A DNA stretch of 6,958 nt from assembly GCA_938008665.1 (NCBI GenBank), contig CALLKA010000146.1, positions 1-6,958 of the forward strand, in the 5' to 3' direction. Of this stretch, positions 1 to 6,259 are shown one piece after another. Below the pieces are notes generated by a model, which did not search any database, had not been told where the DNA came from, and saw only the letters and a list, made by a program, of their open reading frames with translations. Every line of letters begins with the position of its first letter. Within the stretch, counting starts at the first letter, position 1. Origin of the DNA: an uncultured Bacteroidota bacterium (GTDB lineage Bacteria; Bacteroidota; Bacteroidia; Chitinophagales; Chitinophagaceae). A program made the translations under genes and the position numbers.

Positions 1-965
1 ATTTAATTGAAAATGGCTTTAATGTAATTTCAGTTGATAATTTATCAAGGTCATCCGAAAATTCATTGGCGGGTATTGAAAAAATTACTGGTAAAAAAAT
101 AAAGAACTACAATATTGACTTGACCAATGGGCAAGCAGCAGAATCTATATTTATAGAAAATCCTGACATCACAGGCGTCATACATTTCGCTGCTTACAAA
201 GCCGTGGGCGAATCAGTAGAAATGCCTTTGGCCTATTACGAGAATAACATTTTCTCCTTAGTGAACTTATTAAAATTGGCAGTAAAGTACAATGCAATGC
301 ATTTTATTTTTTCTTCCTCTTGTACAGTATACGGTAATCCTGATTCCATACCAGTTACAGAACAAACCCCATTACAACCAGCAGCATCTCCTTATGGTGC
401 TACTAAACAAATGGGCGAAAGCATTATTAAGGATACTGCATTTGTTGCACCCCTATCCACTATTTTATTACGCTATTTTAATCCAGTAGGCGCACACCCG
501 TCCACTGCAATTGGAGAATTACCCATTGGTCGTCCTCAAAATTTAGTACCTGCCATTACACAAACAGCAATCGGAAAATTAGATACGATGCAAGTATACG
601 GTGACGACTATGATACACGCGATGGTAGTTGCATTCGTGATTATATTCATGTTTGTGATATTGCACGCGCACATACACTAGCATTACAATATTCCATAAA
701 AAATAACCAACCTAAAATTTGCGAAATTTTTAATTTGGGTACTGGCAATGGCATTACCGTTCTTGAAGCCATCAAAGCATTTGAAAAAGTATCAGGTCTT
801 GCACTAAATTATCAAATAGGACCAAGACGCGTAGGAGATATAGTGGCAATTTATGCCAACAACGATTACGCTGTTAAAAAATTAGGTTGGGAAATTAAAT
901 ACTCCTTAGAAGATATGATGCGCACTGCTTGGGATTGGGAAAAAAGTATTGCTGGAAAAAATTAA
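1..965 (+). CDS. galE: UDP-glucose 4-epimerase, 5'-partial (N-terminus off the left edge)
   Basis: This enzyme interconverts UDP-glucose and UDP-galactose in the cytoplasm using tightly bound NAD; it serves galactose use and supplies UDP-galactose for surface glycans. The frame is open from the left edge (first full codon at base 3) and reads LIENGFNVISVDNLS, the usual second strand of the GalE Rossmann fold, so the TTG at 66 is internal and not a start. About 20 residues, including the GxxGxxG NAD loop, are missing. Visible motifs: HFAAYKAVGES (183-215), the SSS/SCTVYG catalytic serine region (about 312-335), the SPYGATK stretch with the catalytic Tyr and Lys (YGATK at 393-407), LRYFNPVGAHP, the RDYIHVCDIA substrate-loop signature and a C-terminal PRRVGD. 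About 320 residues are present, against about 340 for complete family members. The stop overlaps the convergent prfA stop by four bases. The extended SDR fold leaves related 4-epimerases as a remote alternative. Confidence 0.95.
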   Translation, partial: LIENGFNVISVDNLSRSSENSLAGIEKITGKKIKNYNIDLTNGQAAESIFIENPDITGVIHFAAYKAVGESVEMPLAYYENNIFSLVNLLKLAVKYNAMHFIFSSSCTVYGNPDSIPVTEQTPLQPAASPYGATKQMGESIIKDTAFVAPLSTILLRYFNPVGAHPSTAIGELPIGRPQNLVPAITQTAIGKLDTMQVYGDDYDTRDGSCIRDYIHVCDIARAHTLALQYSIKNNQPKICEIFNLGTGNGITVLEAIKAFEKVSGLALNYQIGPRRVGDIVAIYANNDYAVKKLGWEIKYSLEDMMRTAWDWEKSIAGKN

Positions 966-969
966 TTTT
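958..969. repeat. Perfect 12-bp palindrome over the overlapping galE/prfA stop codons
   Basis: AAAATTAATTTT is self-complementary and centred on the TTAA that supplies the TAA stop of galE on the plus strand and of prfA on the minus strand. It has no loop and no GC stem, so it is not a normal intrinsic terminator, and I see no other terminator between the two genes. The palindrome may simply follow from two stop codons embedded in AT-rich DNA. Confidence 0.5.
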
Positions 970-2026
970 GTACCAACATTTTTTCTGCATTCTCGGCTAC
1001 CTGCAATGCTTCAATAAATTCTTCAATTTCTCCATTGATAACTGCATCTAAATTATAAGAAGTGACCCCTACTCTATGGTCTGTCACTCTACCTTGTGGC
1101 CAATTATAAGTTCTAATTTTTGCACTACGATCACCGGTGCTTACCAATGTTTTACGATGACGCGAAATTTCATCCTCTTGCTTGCGCACTTGCTCTTCAA
1201 ACAATTTGGTACGCATCATACCCATGGCTTTTTCTCTATTGCCTAACTGCGATCTTTCTGTTTGACAAATGATCACCGTGCCTGTTGGAATATGTGTTAA
1301 CATTACTTTGGTTTCCACTTTATTTACGTTCTGTCCACCTGCACCACCACTTCGGGAAGTTTCCATTTTTACATCCGCAGGATTCAATACAAAATCCACT
1401 TCTTCCGCTTCCGGCATCACTGCAACAGTTGCTGCTGAGGTATGCACCCTTCCTTGTGTCTCTGTACTTGGAACGCGTTGTACACGGTGTACCCCACTTT
1501 CAAATTTCATGGTACCGTAAACATCTTCACCTGCAACTTCTAATATTACTTCCTTATAACCACCAACCGTTCCTTCACTCTCACTTGCAATGGCTACTTT
1601 CCATCCTTTCTTTTGACAATACCTGGTATACATGGTTAATAAATCACCTACGAATAAACTCGCTTCATCTCCGCCTGTGCCCGCTCTTAATTCTATAATT
1701 GCATTTTTATCATCCTGCGGATCCTTAGGGATTAATAATTTAGTTAAGTCCTTTTCTAATTGTATTTTTTCCTCCTCTAATGCTGGCAATTCAAGCTTGC
1801 CTAGTTCACGCATCTCAGGATCATCTCCATTTAAGCTCTCTTTGGCAAATTGGTGATCTGCTAAAACTCTTTTATAACGCTCAAAAGGTTGCATGATTTT
1901 TTCCAAAGCGCGGTACTCCTTGCTCATCTTACCAAACTCAGATTGGTTATTAATGATTTCCGGGTTGGTCAAAGCCACGCCCACTTGTTCAAACCTAGCT
2001 TGTATGGCTTCTAATTTATCTAACAT
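962..2026 (-). CDS. prfA: Peptide chain release factor 1 (RF1)
   Basis: RF1 recognises UAA and UAG in the ribosomal A site and triggers hydrolysis of peptidyl-tRNA. The 354-residue product is close to the usual 355 to 360. It has the N-terminal helical domain (1 to about 100), the IELRAGTGGDEA signature (about 111-122), the codon-recognition tripeptide P-S-T at 186-188 in HRVQRVPSTETQGRVHTSA, and the peptidyl-hydrolysis GGQ at 230-232 in SRSGGAGGQNVNKVET. The Gln is the residue normally methylated by PrmC. The PxT tripeptide and the absence of an SPF motif separate it from RF2. The start is the ATG at 2024-2026 (MLDKLEAIQ), which matches the family; the longer open frame from a TTG at 2068 adds 14 unrelated residues and would run past the promoter element. 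There is no Shine-Dalgarno sequence. It is convergent with galE and divergent from the dipeptidase gene. Confidence 0.97.
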   Translation of the reverse strand: MLDKLEAIQARFEQVGVALTNPEIINNQSEFGKMSKEYRALEKIMQPFERYKRVLADHQFAKESLNGDDPEMRELGKLELPALEEEKIQLEKDLTKLLIPKDPQDDKNAIIELRAGTGGDEASLFVGDLLTMYTRYCQKKGWKVAIASESEGTVGGYKEVILEVAGEDVYGTMKFESGVHRVQRVPSTETQGRVHTSAATVAVMPEAEEVDFVLNPADVKMETSRSGGAGGQNVNKVETKVMLTHIPTGTVIICQTERSQLGNREKAMGMMRTKLFEEQVRKQEDEISRHRKTLVSTGDRSAKIRTYNWPQGRVTDHRVGVTSYNLDAVINGEIEEFIEALQVAENAEKMLVQN

Positions 2027-2043
2027 AGTCGTTTTTCTGTGCG

Positions 2044-2051
2044 CAAAAATA
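2044..2051 (-). promoter_or_regulatory. Candidate prfA promoter, -7 element TATTTTTG
   Basis: Read on the minus strand the bases are TATTTTTG, an exact match to the Bacteroidota -7 consensus TAnnTTTG. It ends 17 nt before the prfA ATG, giving a very short leader. A TTG that could serve as the -33 element lies at 2075-2077, 23 bp upstream, at the long end of the usual spacing. The same octamer precedes the BI-1 family gene. A match this short in AT-rich DNA can arise by chance. Confidence 0.45.
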
Positions 2052-2053
2052 GT

Positions 2054-2061
2054 TATTTTAG
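2054..2061 (+). promoter_or_regulatory. Weak candidate promoter for the M19 dipeptidase, -7 element TATTTTAG
   Basis: TATTTTAG differs from the TAnnTTTG consensus at one position and ends 25 nt before the dipeptidase ATG, a spacing like that of the other genes here. No clear -33 TTG lies at the right distance; only a T-run at 2032-2036 does. It sits two bases from the prfA -7 element on the other strand, so the two promoters, if real, would compete for polymerase. Confidence 0.25.
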
Positions 2062-2086
2062 TTGTCAATTAAAACAATCCTATTGT

Positions 2087-3244
2087 ATGAAATATTTAGC
2101 CGCCCTTTTACTCCTCGTTTCAGCTAGTGCAAGCGCGCAGGCAATTCATTTCAAATCAGTACTTGTTGACGCTCATAATGACTGTGTTACTGCTTGTATC
2201 GAGAAAAAAGTTAGCCTAGACCAGGATTTGACCGGAACAAATCATTCCGATTTAGCCCGTTTTAAGCAAGGCGGTGTTGATTATCAATTATTCTCTATTT
2301 GGTGTGATGGTGAAAAAGTAAATCCCTATGCTTGGGCGATGCGTGAAATGGATACTATTGATGCAGTTGCAGCGCGTAATCGAGACAAAATGGTGGTAGC
2401 AAAAACTTGGAAAGAAATTCAAAAAGCGTTGAAGGCAAATAAATTTATTGCTCAGTATGGTGTGGAAGGTGGTCATATGATTGAAGAGGATATTAATAGG
2501 TTAGATACTTTTTATGCACGTGGTGTTAGATACATGACATTGACTTGGAATAATTCACCGAGTTGGGCAAGTTCGCATGCAGATGAAAAAAATCCAAATT
2601 TCACCCGAAAAAAAGGACTGAATACATTTGGTAAGGAAATTATACAACGCATGAATCAACTGGGTATCATTGTAGATGTTTCACATGTGGGCGAAGCTAC
2701 TTTTTGGGATGCGATTAAAACCACTACCAAACCCGTCATTGCTTCGCATAGTAATGCTTATAGCATTTGTCCTGTTTCAAGAAATTTAAAAGATGATCAA
2801 ATTATTGCAATTGGAAAAAATGGTGGCGTAATCCATTTAAATTTTTTCTCTGGCTTTGTAGATAGTAATTTTTCAAAAAAAGATGCAGCATTCCGAAAAA
2901 ATCATGCGAATGAAATTGATTCCTTATTAGCAACAGGCATTCAACGCGAATATGCATTCACAATGGTATCAGACAAATACCCGATCGAGAGTGGTAATAT
3001 CAAACCTGACCTAGAACAACTCATGCAACACTTTGATCATATTGTAAAACTTGTTGGTGTGGATCATGTTGGATTGGGCTCCGATTTTGATGGTATTAAT
3101 TCAGCGCCTAAAGAATTAAAAACGGTGGTGGACTATCCTGTATTTACAAAAGCATTAATCGCTAGGGGTTATTCCAATAAAGATATCAGCAAAGTATTGG
3201 GTGGGAATTTTTTACGCGTTTATCGTATAAACAATCCGCAATAA
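2087..3244 (+). CDS. Secreted M19 family (membrane dipeptidase / renal dipeptidase type) zinc dipeptidase
   Basis: Family M19 enzymes are binuclear zinc peptidases that cleave dipeptides, some with D-residues. The 385-residue product starts with a signal peptide (MKYLAALLLLVSASASAQ, likely cleaved after Ala17; no lipobox Cys), so it should act in the periplasm or outside. The metal-site residues are all present: His30 and Asp32 in DAHND, bridging Glu127 in VEGGH, His200 in VDVSH, His221 in IASHSN, and Asp333 in GLGSDFDG. The spacings E127-H200 (73) and H200-H221 (21) equal those I recall for human renal dipeptidase. The ATG at 2087 is chosen because it begins the signal peptide; the frame extends back to a GTG at 2039, but that would bury the signal. 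The stop abuts the stop of the convergent E1 gene. A role in recycling wall-derived or dietary dipeptides is inference; substrate specificity cannot be read from the sequence. Confidence 0.93.
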   Translation: MKYLAALLLLVSASASAQAIHFKSVLVDAHNDCVTACIEKKVSLDQDLTGTNHSDLARFKQGGVDYQLFSIWCDGEKVNPYAWAMREMDTIDAVAARNRDKMVVAKTWKEIQKALKANKFIAQYGVEGGHMIEEDINRLDTFYARGVRYMTLTWNNSPSWASSHADEKNPNFTRKKGLNTFGKEIIQRMNQLGIIVDVSHVGEATFWDAIKTTTKPVIASHSNAYSICPVSRNLKDDQIIAIGKNGGVIHLNFFSGFVDSNFSKKDAAFRKNHANEIDSLLATGIQREYAFTMVSDKYPIESGNIKPDLEQLMQHFDHIVKLVGVDHVGLGSDFDGINSAPKELKTVVDYPVFTKALIARGYSNKDISKVLGGNFLRVYRINNPQ

Positions 3245-5236
3245 TTAATAACTAAGTAATCGCTGCATCGTGGCTTCTAGTCTACTATTGGCTAAGTATT
3301 GTTTTTCTAATTCTAAATTAAAAGGAATGGGTGTGTCCAATGAGGCACAACGCATAATTGGTGCATCTAAATAGCTAAAACAATGTTCCGAAATCCAAGC
3401 ACTTATTTCACCACCGATACCACCTGTTAAATTATCTTCATGTAGTATACAAACCTTGCCAGTTGCTTTTACTACATCACTAATGGCGTCATAATCCAAA
3501 GGTGCCAAGCTGCGTAAATCTAAAATACGAATAGCTAGTTCTGGATGGTTTTGTTGGTATTGATGTGCCCAAATCACCCCCATGCCATAAGTGATGATAC
3601 AAGCATCATCACCTTCCTTAACCAGCTTTGCTTTACCCATTGGAATTTGATAGTATTCATCTGGCACCTCAGCACTTATGCTTCGATACAACGCTTTGTG
3701 TTCAAAAAATAAAACTGGATTGGGGTCAGCGATAGCAGCCATCAATAAGCCTTTCGCATCCACTGGATTAGAAGGATATACTACTTTCAATCCTGGCACA
3801 TGGGTAAACCACGCTTCATTGGATTGTGAATGAAATGGACCTGCGCCAACACCTGCACCTGTAGGCATTCGAATCACCACATCGGCATTTTGTCCCCACC
3901 TATAATTTATTTTAGCCAAATTATTTACGATTTGATTAAAGCCAACAGAAACAAAATCTGCAAACTGCATTTCAACTACGGACTTAATTCCTTCCAAGCT
4001 TAAACCAAGTGCAGCACCTACAATAGCACTTTCGCAGATAGGTGTATTACGAACGCGTTGTTTTCCAAATTGTGCAACAAAACCTTCGGTTACTTTAAAA
4101 GCGCCGCCATATTCTGCAATATCCTGACCCATTAAAATTAATTCAGGATATAAAACCATCGCTTGTTTTAATGCTTCTGATATTGCTTCAATAAATCGCT
4201 TTGAATTCAAAATAGGGTTATTCAATTTTTCATAAGGCATAATGGCGCTTCCCTCATCAGAATAAAACACATCAGCCAATTCCTGCTCAATAGAAAAATC
4301 AAATGCTTGTGGTTGCATTGCCTCGTTTAATTCTGCATCAATATGATCTTTTATTTCATTGCGTATTGTGGCCACCTGCATTTCAGTTAATACTTTTTCC
4401 TGCACCAAAAATTGTTCGTAATTTTTAATGGGATCTTTGCGTGACCATTGTTCCATCAAATTTTTTGGAACATATTTTACACCACTCGCCTCTTCGTGTC
4501 CGCGTATTCTAAAAGTGGTACACTCAATCAAATAAGGCCTTTGTGTATTGATACAATACTCCCTAGCACGCTGTATCGTTTGATACACTTCTAAAATATT
4601 ATTTCCATCTATGCGCTCCCCTTCCATACCATAACCTTTAGCGCGATCAACTAAATATTCACAATGGTATTGCTCATTGGTAGGTGTACTTAATCCATAC
4701 CCATTATTTTCAATTAAAAAAATAACAGGAAGTCCCCAAACAGCTGCCACATTTAATGCTTCGTGAAAATCACCCTCGCTCGTTCCTCCTTCCCCCGTAA
4801 ATGCGAGTGTTGCTTTTAACTGCCCTCTTTGTTGATAGGCCAACGCGACACCATCTGCAATTGCTAATTGCGGACCCAAATGTGAAATCATGCCACAGAT
4901 ATAATGTGCTTTACTACCAAAATGAAAACTGCGTTCCCTTGCCTTAGAAAAACCAGATGCATTTCCTTGCCATTGATGAAATAAATTGACCAATGGCATA
5001 TTTCGAGTCGTGAATACCCCCAAGTTTCGATGTAAAGGCAATATCCATTCATTTTTTTCCATGGCCAATGTTGCCCCTACCGAAATCGCTTCCTGTCCAA
5101 TGCCACTAAACCATTTGCCAATTTTCCCTTGTCTTAATAACACAAGCATTTTATCCTCTATCATTCTTGGCAATAGCAAAGAACGATAAAAATGAATCAG
5201 CTGGTCATTATCTAATTTTCCGCGCTTAAAATTCAT
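3245..5236 (-). CDS. Fused E1 alpha/beta 2-oxoacid dehydrogenase (branched-chain type), thiamine diphosphate dependent
   Basis: This is the E1 (decarboxylating) component of a 2-oxoacid dehydrogenase complex, which decarboxylates the oxoacid on thiamine diphosphate and passes the acyl group to the lipoyl arm of E2. The 663-residue chain joins both subunits. The alpha half (about 10-320) has IGQEA (46-50), the ThDP/Mg motif GEG (148-150) and NN (177-178) 26 residues apart, followed by GYGLSTPTNEQY. A linker at about 318-345 leads to the beta half (346-663), with GQDIAEYGGAF (370-380), the cofactor-activating Glu402 in TPICES, GPFHSQSNEAWF (467-478) with candidate catalytic His469, and a typical transketolase C-terminal domain. 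GEG in place of GDG, and the STPTNEQ block, resemble branched-chain E1 alpha, so 2-oxoisovalerate-type substrates are favoured; pyruvate or acetoin remain possible. No E2 or E3 gene is in the window. The ATG at 5236 follows a good -7 element. Confidence 0.93.
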   Translation of the reverse strand: MNFKRGKLDNDQLIHFYRSLLLPRMIEDKMLVLLRQGKIGKWFSGIGQEAISVGATLAMEKNEWILPLHRNLGVFTTRNMPLVNLFHQWQGNASGFSKARERSFHFGSKAHYICGMISHLGPQLAIADGVALAYQQRGQLKATLAFTGEGGTSEGDFHEALNVAAVWGLPVIFLIENNGYGLSTPTNEQYHCEYLVDRAKGYGMEGERIDGNNILEVYQTIQRAREYCINTQRPYLIECTTFRIRGHEEASGVKYVPKNLMEQWSRKDPIKNYEQFLVQEKVLTEMQVATIRNEIKDHIDAELNEAMQPQAFDFSIEQELADVFYSDEGSAIMPYEKLNNPILNSKRFIEAISEALKQAMVLYPELILMGQDIAEYGGAFKVTEGFVAQFGKQRVRNTPICESAIVGAALGLSLEGIKSVVEMQFADFVSVGFNQIVNNLAKINYRWGQNADVVIRMPTGAGVGAGPFHSQSNEAWFTHVPGLKVVYPSNPVDAKGLLMAAIADPNPVLFFEHKALYRSISAEVPDEYYQIPMGKAKLVKEGDDACIITYGMGVIWAHQYQQNHPELAIRILDLRSLAPLDYDAISDVVKATGKVCILHEDNLTGGIGGEISAWISEHCFSYLDAPIMRCASLDTPIPFNLELEKQYLANSRLEATMQRLLSY

Positions 5237-5255
5237 GGAATACTGGGTTGTGATT

Positions 5256-5263
5256 CAAATTTA
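5256..5263 (-). promoter_or_regulatory. Candidate promoter of the fused E1 gene, -7 element TAAATTTG
   Basis: On the minus strand the bases read TAAATTTG, an exact TAnnTTTG match, ending 19 nt before the ATG at 5236. No clear -33 TTG is found 19 to 23 bp upstream; that region is instead filled by an AT-rich inverted repeat (5265-5289). No Shine-Dalgarno sequence follows. Confidence 0.45.
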
Positions 5264-5264
5264 C

Positions 5265-5289
5265 CATTTTTAATAACAGTTAAAAAATG
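5265..5289. repeat. AT-rich inverted repeat just upstream of the E1 -7 element
   Basis: CATTTTTAA (5265-5273) and TTAAAAAATG (5280-5289) are inverted copies apart from one extra A in the right arm, separated by TAACAG. The repeat covers the spacer and -33 region of the putative E1 promoter, where a regulator could bind. The low complexity means chance is a serious alternative. Confidence 0.3.
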
Positions 5290-5346
5290 AATTCAATGAA
5301 TAGGGCAATGGTCTTTGCATTTCTGATATCTCCATATAGCAGACTA

Positions 5347-5387
5347 CTATAAAATAAAACAGTCCCGAGTGTGATGTCCGGGACTGT
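5347..5387 (-). terminator. Rho-independent terminator of the BI-1 family gene
   Basis: A perfect 9-bp inverted repeat, ACAGTCCCG (5359-5367) and CGGGACTGT (5379-5387), encloses an 11-nt loop. On the minus strand the GC-rich stem is followed by TTTATTTTATAG, a U-rich tail, and it begins 23 nt past the stop codon of the BI-1 family gene. On the plus strand what follows the stem is A-rich, so it works in one direction only. It separates the BI-1 transcript from the E1 gene downstream. Confidence 0.85.
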
Positions 5388-5410
5388 AATTATAAAAAAG
5401 CATTTTGTGA

Positions 5411-6178
5411 TTAATCTTTCGAATTCAACTTGCTTAATAATTTCAAAATTTCAAGGTAAAGCCATACTAATGTTACCAATAAGCCAAAAGCGCTATACCA
5501 TTCCATATATTTTGGAGCGCCCATTTCAGCCGCTTTTTCAATGGAGTCAAAATCCAAAAGCAAGTTGAGTGCAGCTATTCCCACAATAAACAAACTTATA
5601 CCAATACTTAATGGCGAACTGTCAAATGCAAATCCCATATCTACGCCAAACATACCTAATAACCATACGATTAAATAAAACAAGCCAATACCCAAGGTCG
5701 CAGACATAATAATAGAACGTAAACGATTGGTCACACTGATCACTCTAAAATTATATAATAAAAACATCGCTAATGCAACTCCTAAAGTTAAGCCTACCGC
5801 ATGCAATACAATATTTGGATACGACTTTTGAAACATCGCATTAAAAAAAGCACTGATACCTCCAATAAATAAACCTTCTAAAATTCCATAGGCAGGTGCG
5901 ATATAACCAGCCCAGGTTGGTTTAAACATCATCACAATTGCTAAAACAAAACCACCAATAGCTCCCGCAATCATTAATGTAGTTGCCGTAGAAACATTGC
6001 CTTCGGAATAAATATTCCAAACATACATTGCCGAAGCCATTACCATCAATAATAAAAATCCAAACTTATTCATCGTGCCGCGAATACTCATCACACCAAA
6101 TGCACTTGCATTTTCGTGCAAACTTTTATCAAAAATTTTTGCAGTTAGTGTTGGATTGCTAGATTTAAACATTGCCAT
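5411..6178 (-). CDS. Bax inhibitor-1/YccA family seven-helix membrane protein
   Basis: The 255-residue product is an inner-membrane protein of the Bax inhibitor-1 superfamily, closest in style to the bacterial YccA/BI-1 subgroup whose members open with a MxxSSNP-like stretch. BI-1 relatives such as Bacillus YetJ are pH-sensitive calcium leak channels, and E. coli YccA modulates FtsH; which applies here is unknown. A soluble N-terminus (1-35, FKSSNPTL) precedes seven hydrophobic segments at about 36-55, 66-84, 92-112, 122-142, 155-176, 190-209 and 227-247. The LLLDFDSIE block (207-214) and the tail GAPKYMEWYSAFGLLVTLVWLYLEIL are family hallmarks. Asp209 and Glu243 are candidate equivalents of the two channel-gating Asp residues of YetJ. 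The ATG at 6178 follows an AT-only leader and a -7 element. It lies 81 bp downstream of the deacetylase gene on the same strand but has its own promoter and terminator, so it is probably transcribed alone. Confidence 0.92.
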   Translation of the reverse strand: MAMFKSSNPTLTAKIFDKSLHENASAFGVMSIRGTMNKFGFLLLMVMASAMYVWNIYSEGNVSTATTLMIAGAIGGFVLAIVMMFKPTWAGYIAPAYGILEGLFIGGISAFFNAMFQKSYPNIVLHAVGLTLGVALAMFLLYNFRVISVTNRLRSIIMSATLGIGLFYLIVWLLGMFGVDMGFAFDSSPLSIGISLFIVGIAALNLLLDFDSIEKAAEMGAPKYMEWYSAFGLLVTLVWLYLEILKLLSKLNSKD

Positions 6179-6202
6179 AATTAATTGATTTTATTAATGA
6201 AT

Positions 6203-6210
6203 CAAAAATA
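6203..6210 (-). promoter_or_regulatory. Candidate promoter of the BI-1 family gene, -7 element TATTTTTG
   Basis: On the minus strand the bases read TATTTTTG, the same octamer as before prfA and an exact TAnnTTTG match. It ends 24 nt before the ATG; the leader is almost all A and T with no Shine-Dalgarno sequence. No TTG lies at the -33 distance; an inverted repeat (6221-6247) lies there instead. Confidence 0.45.
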
Positions 6211-6220
6211 CACAATTGTT

Positions 6221-6247
6221 TTAACTAAATATCTAAAAAAAAGTTAA
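6221..6247. repeat. Inverted repeat TTAACT/AGTTAA upstream of the BI-1 family promoter
   Basis: TTAACT (6221-6226) and AGTTAA (6242-6247) form a perfect 6-bp inverted pair with a 15-nt spacer. Their centres are 21 bp apart, two helical turns, which would put both half-sites on the same face of the DNA just upstream of the -7 element. It could be an operator, but six-base AT-rich arms are weak evidence. Confidence 0.3.
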
Positions 6248-6259
6248 TCCAAGTAAAGT

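Noticed and set aside
1285..1698. Plus-strand open frames antisense to prfA (also 1269-1520 and 1632-1856)
   Set aside because: They are shadows of the well-conserved prfA frame, with no recognisable domain and no start context.
2027..2068. N-terminal extension of prfA by 14 residues to a TTG at 2068
   Set aside because: The extension has no RF1 similarity and would cross the putative promoter element; MLDKLEAIQ at 2026 is the family-like start.
2039..2086. Upstream GTG start for the dipeptidase
   Set aside because: It would place 16 polar residues before a clear signal peptide; the ATG at 2087 starts that signal directly.
3218..3232. Hairpin GTTTAT-CGT-ATAAAC at the dipeptidase 3' end as a terminator
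   Set aside because: The stem is only six AT-rich pairs, lies inside the coding region and has no T-run after it.
5278..5303. Near-tandem AATGAATTC/AATGAATAG as a repeat array or phage attachment site
   Set aside because: Only two imperfect 9-bp copies in AT-rich sequence, with no integrase, tRNA or further units nearby.
5287..5352. Small plus-strand frame of 21 codons (starts MNSMNRAMVF) between E1 and the BI-1 family gene
   Set aside because: No plus-strand -7 element or ribosome site precedes it, it overlaps the E1 upstream repeat, and such a frame is expected by chance.
6234..6247. Run of eight T on the minus strand after the deacetylase stop, as a terminator
   Set aside because: I could not fold a GC-containing stem directly before the T-run, so it is not a supported intrinsic terminator.
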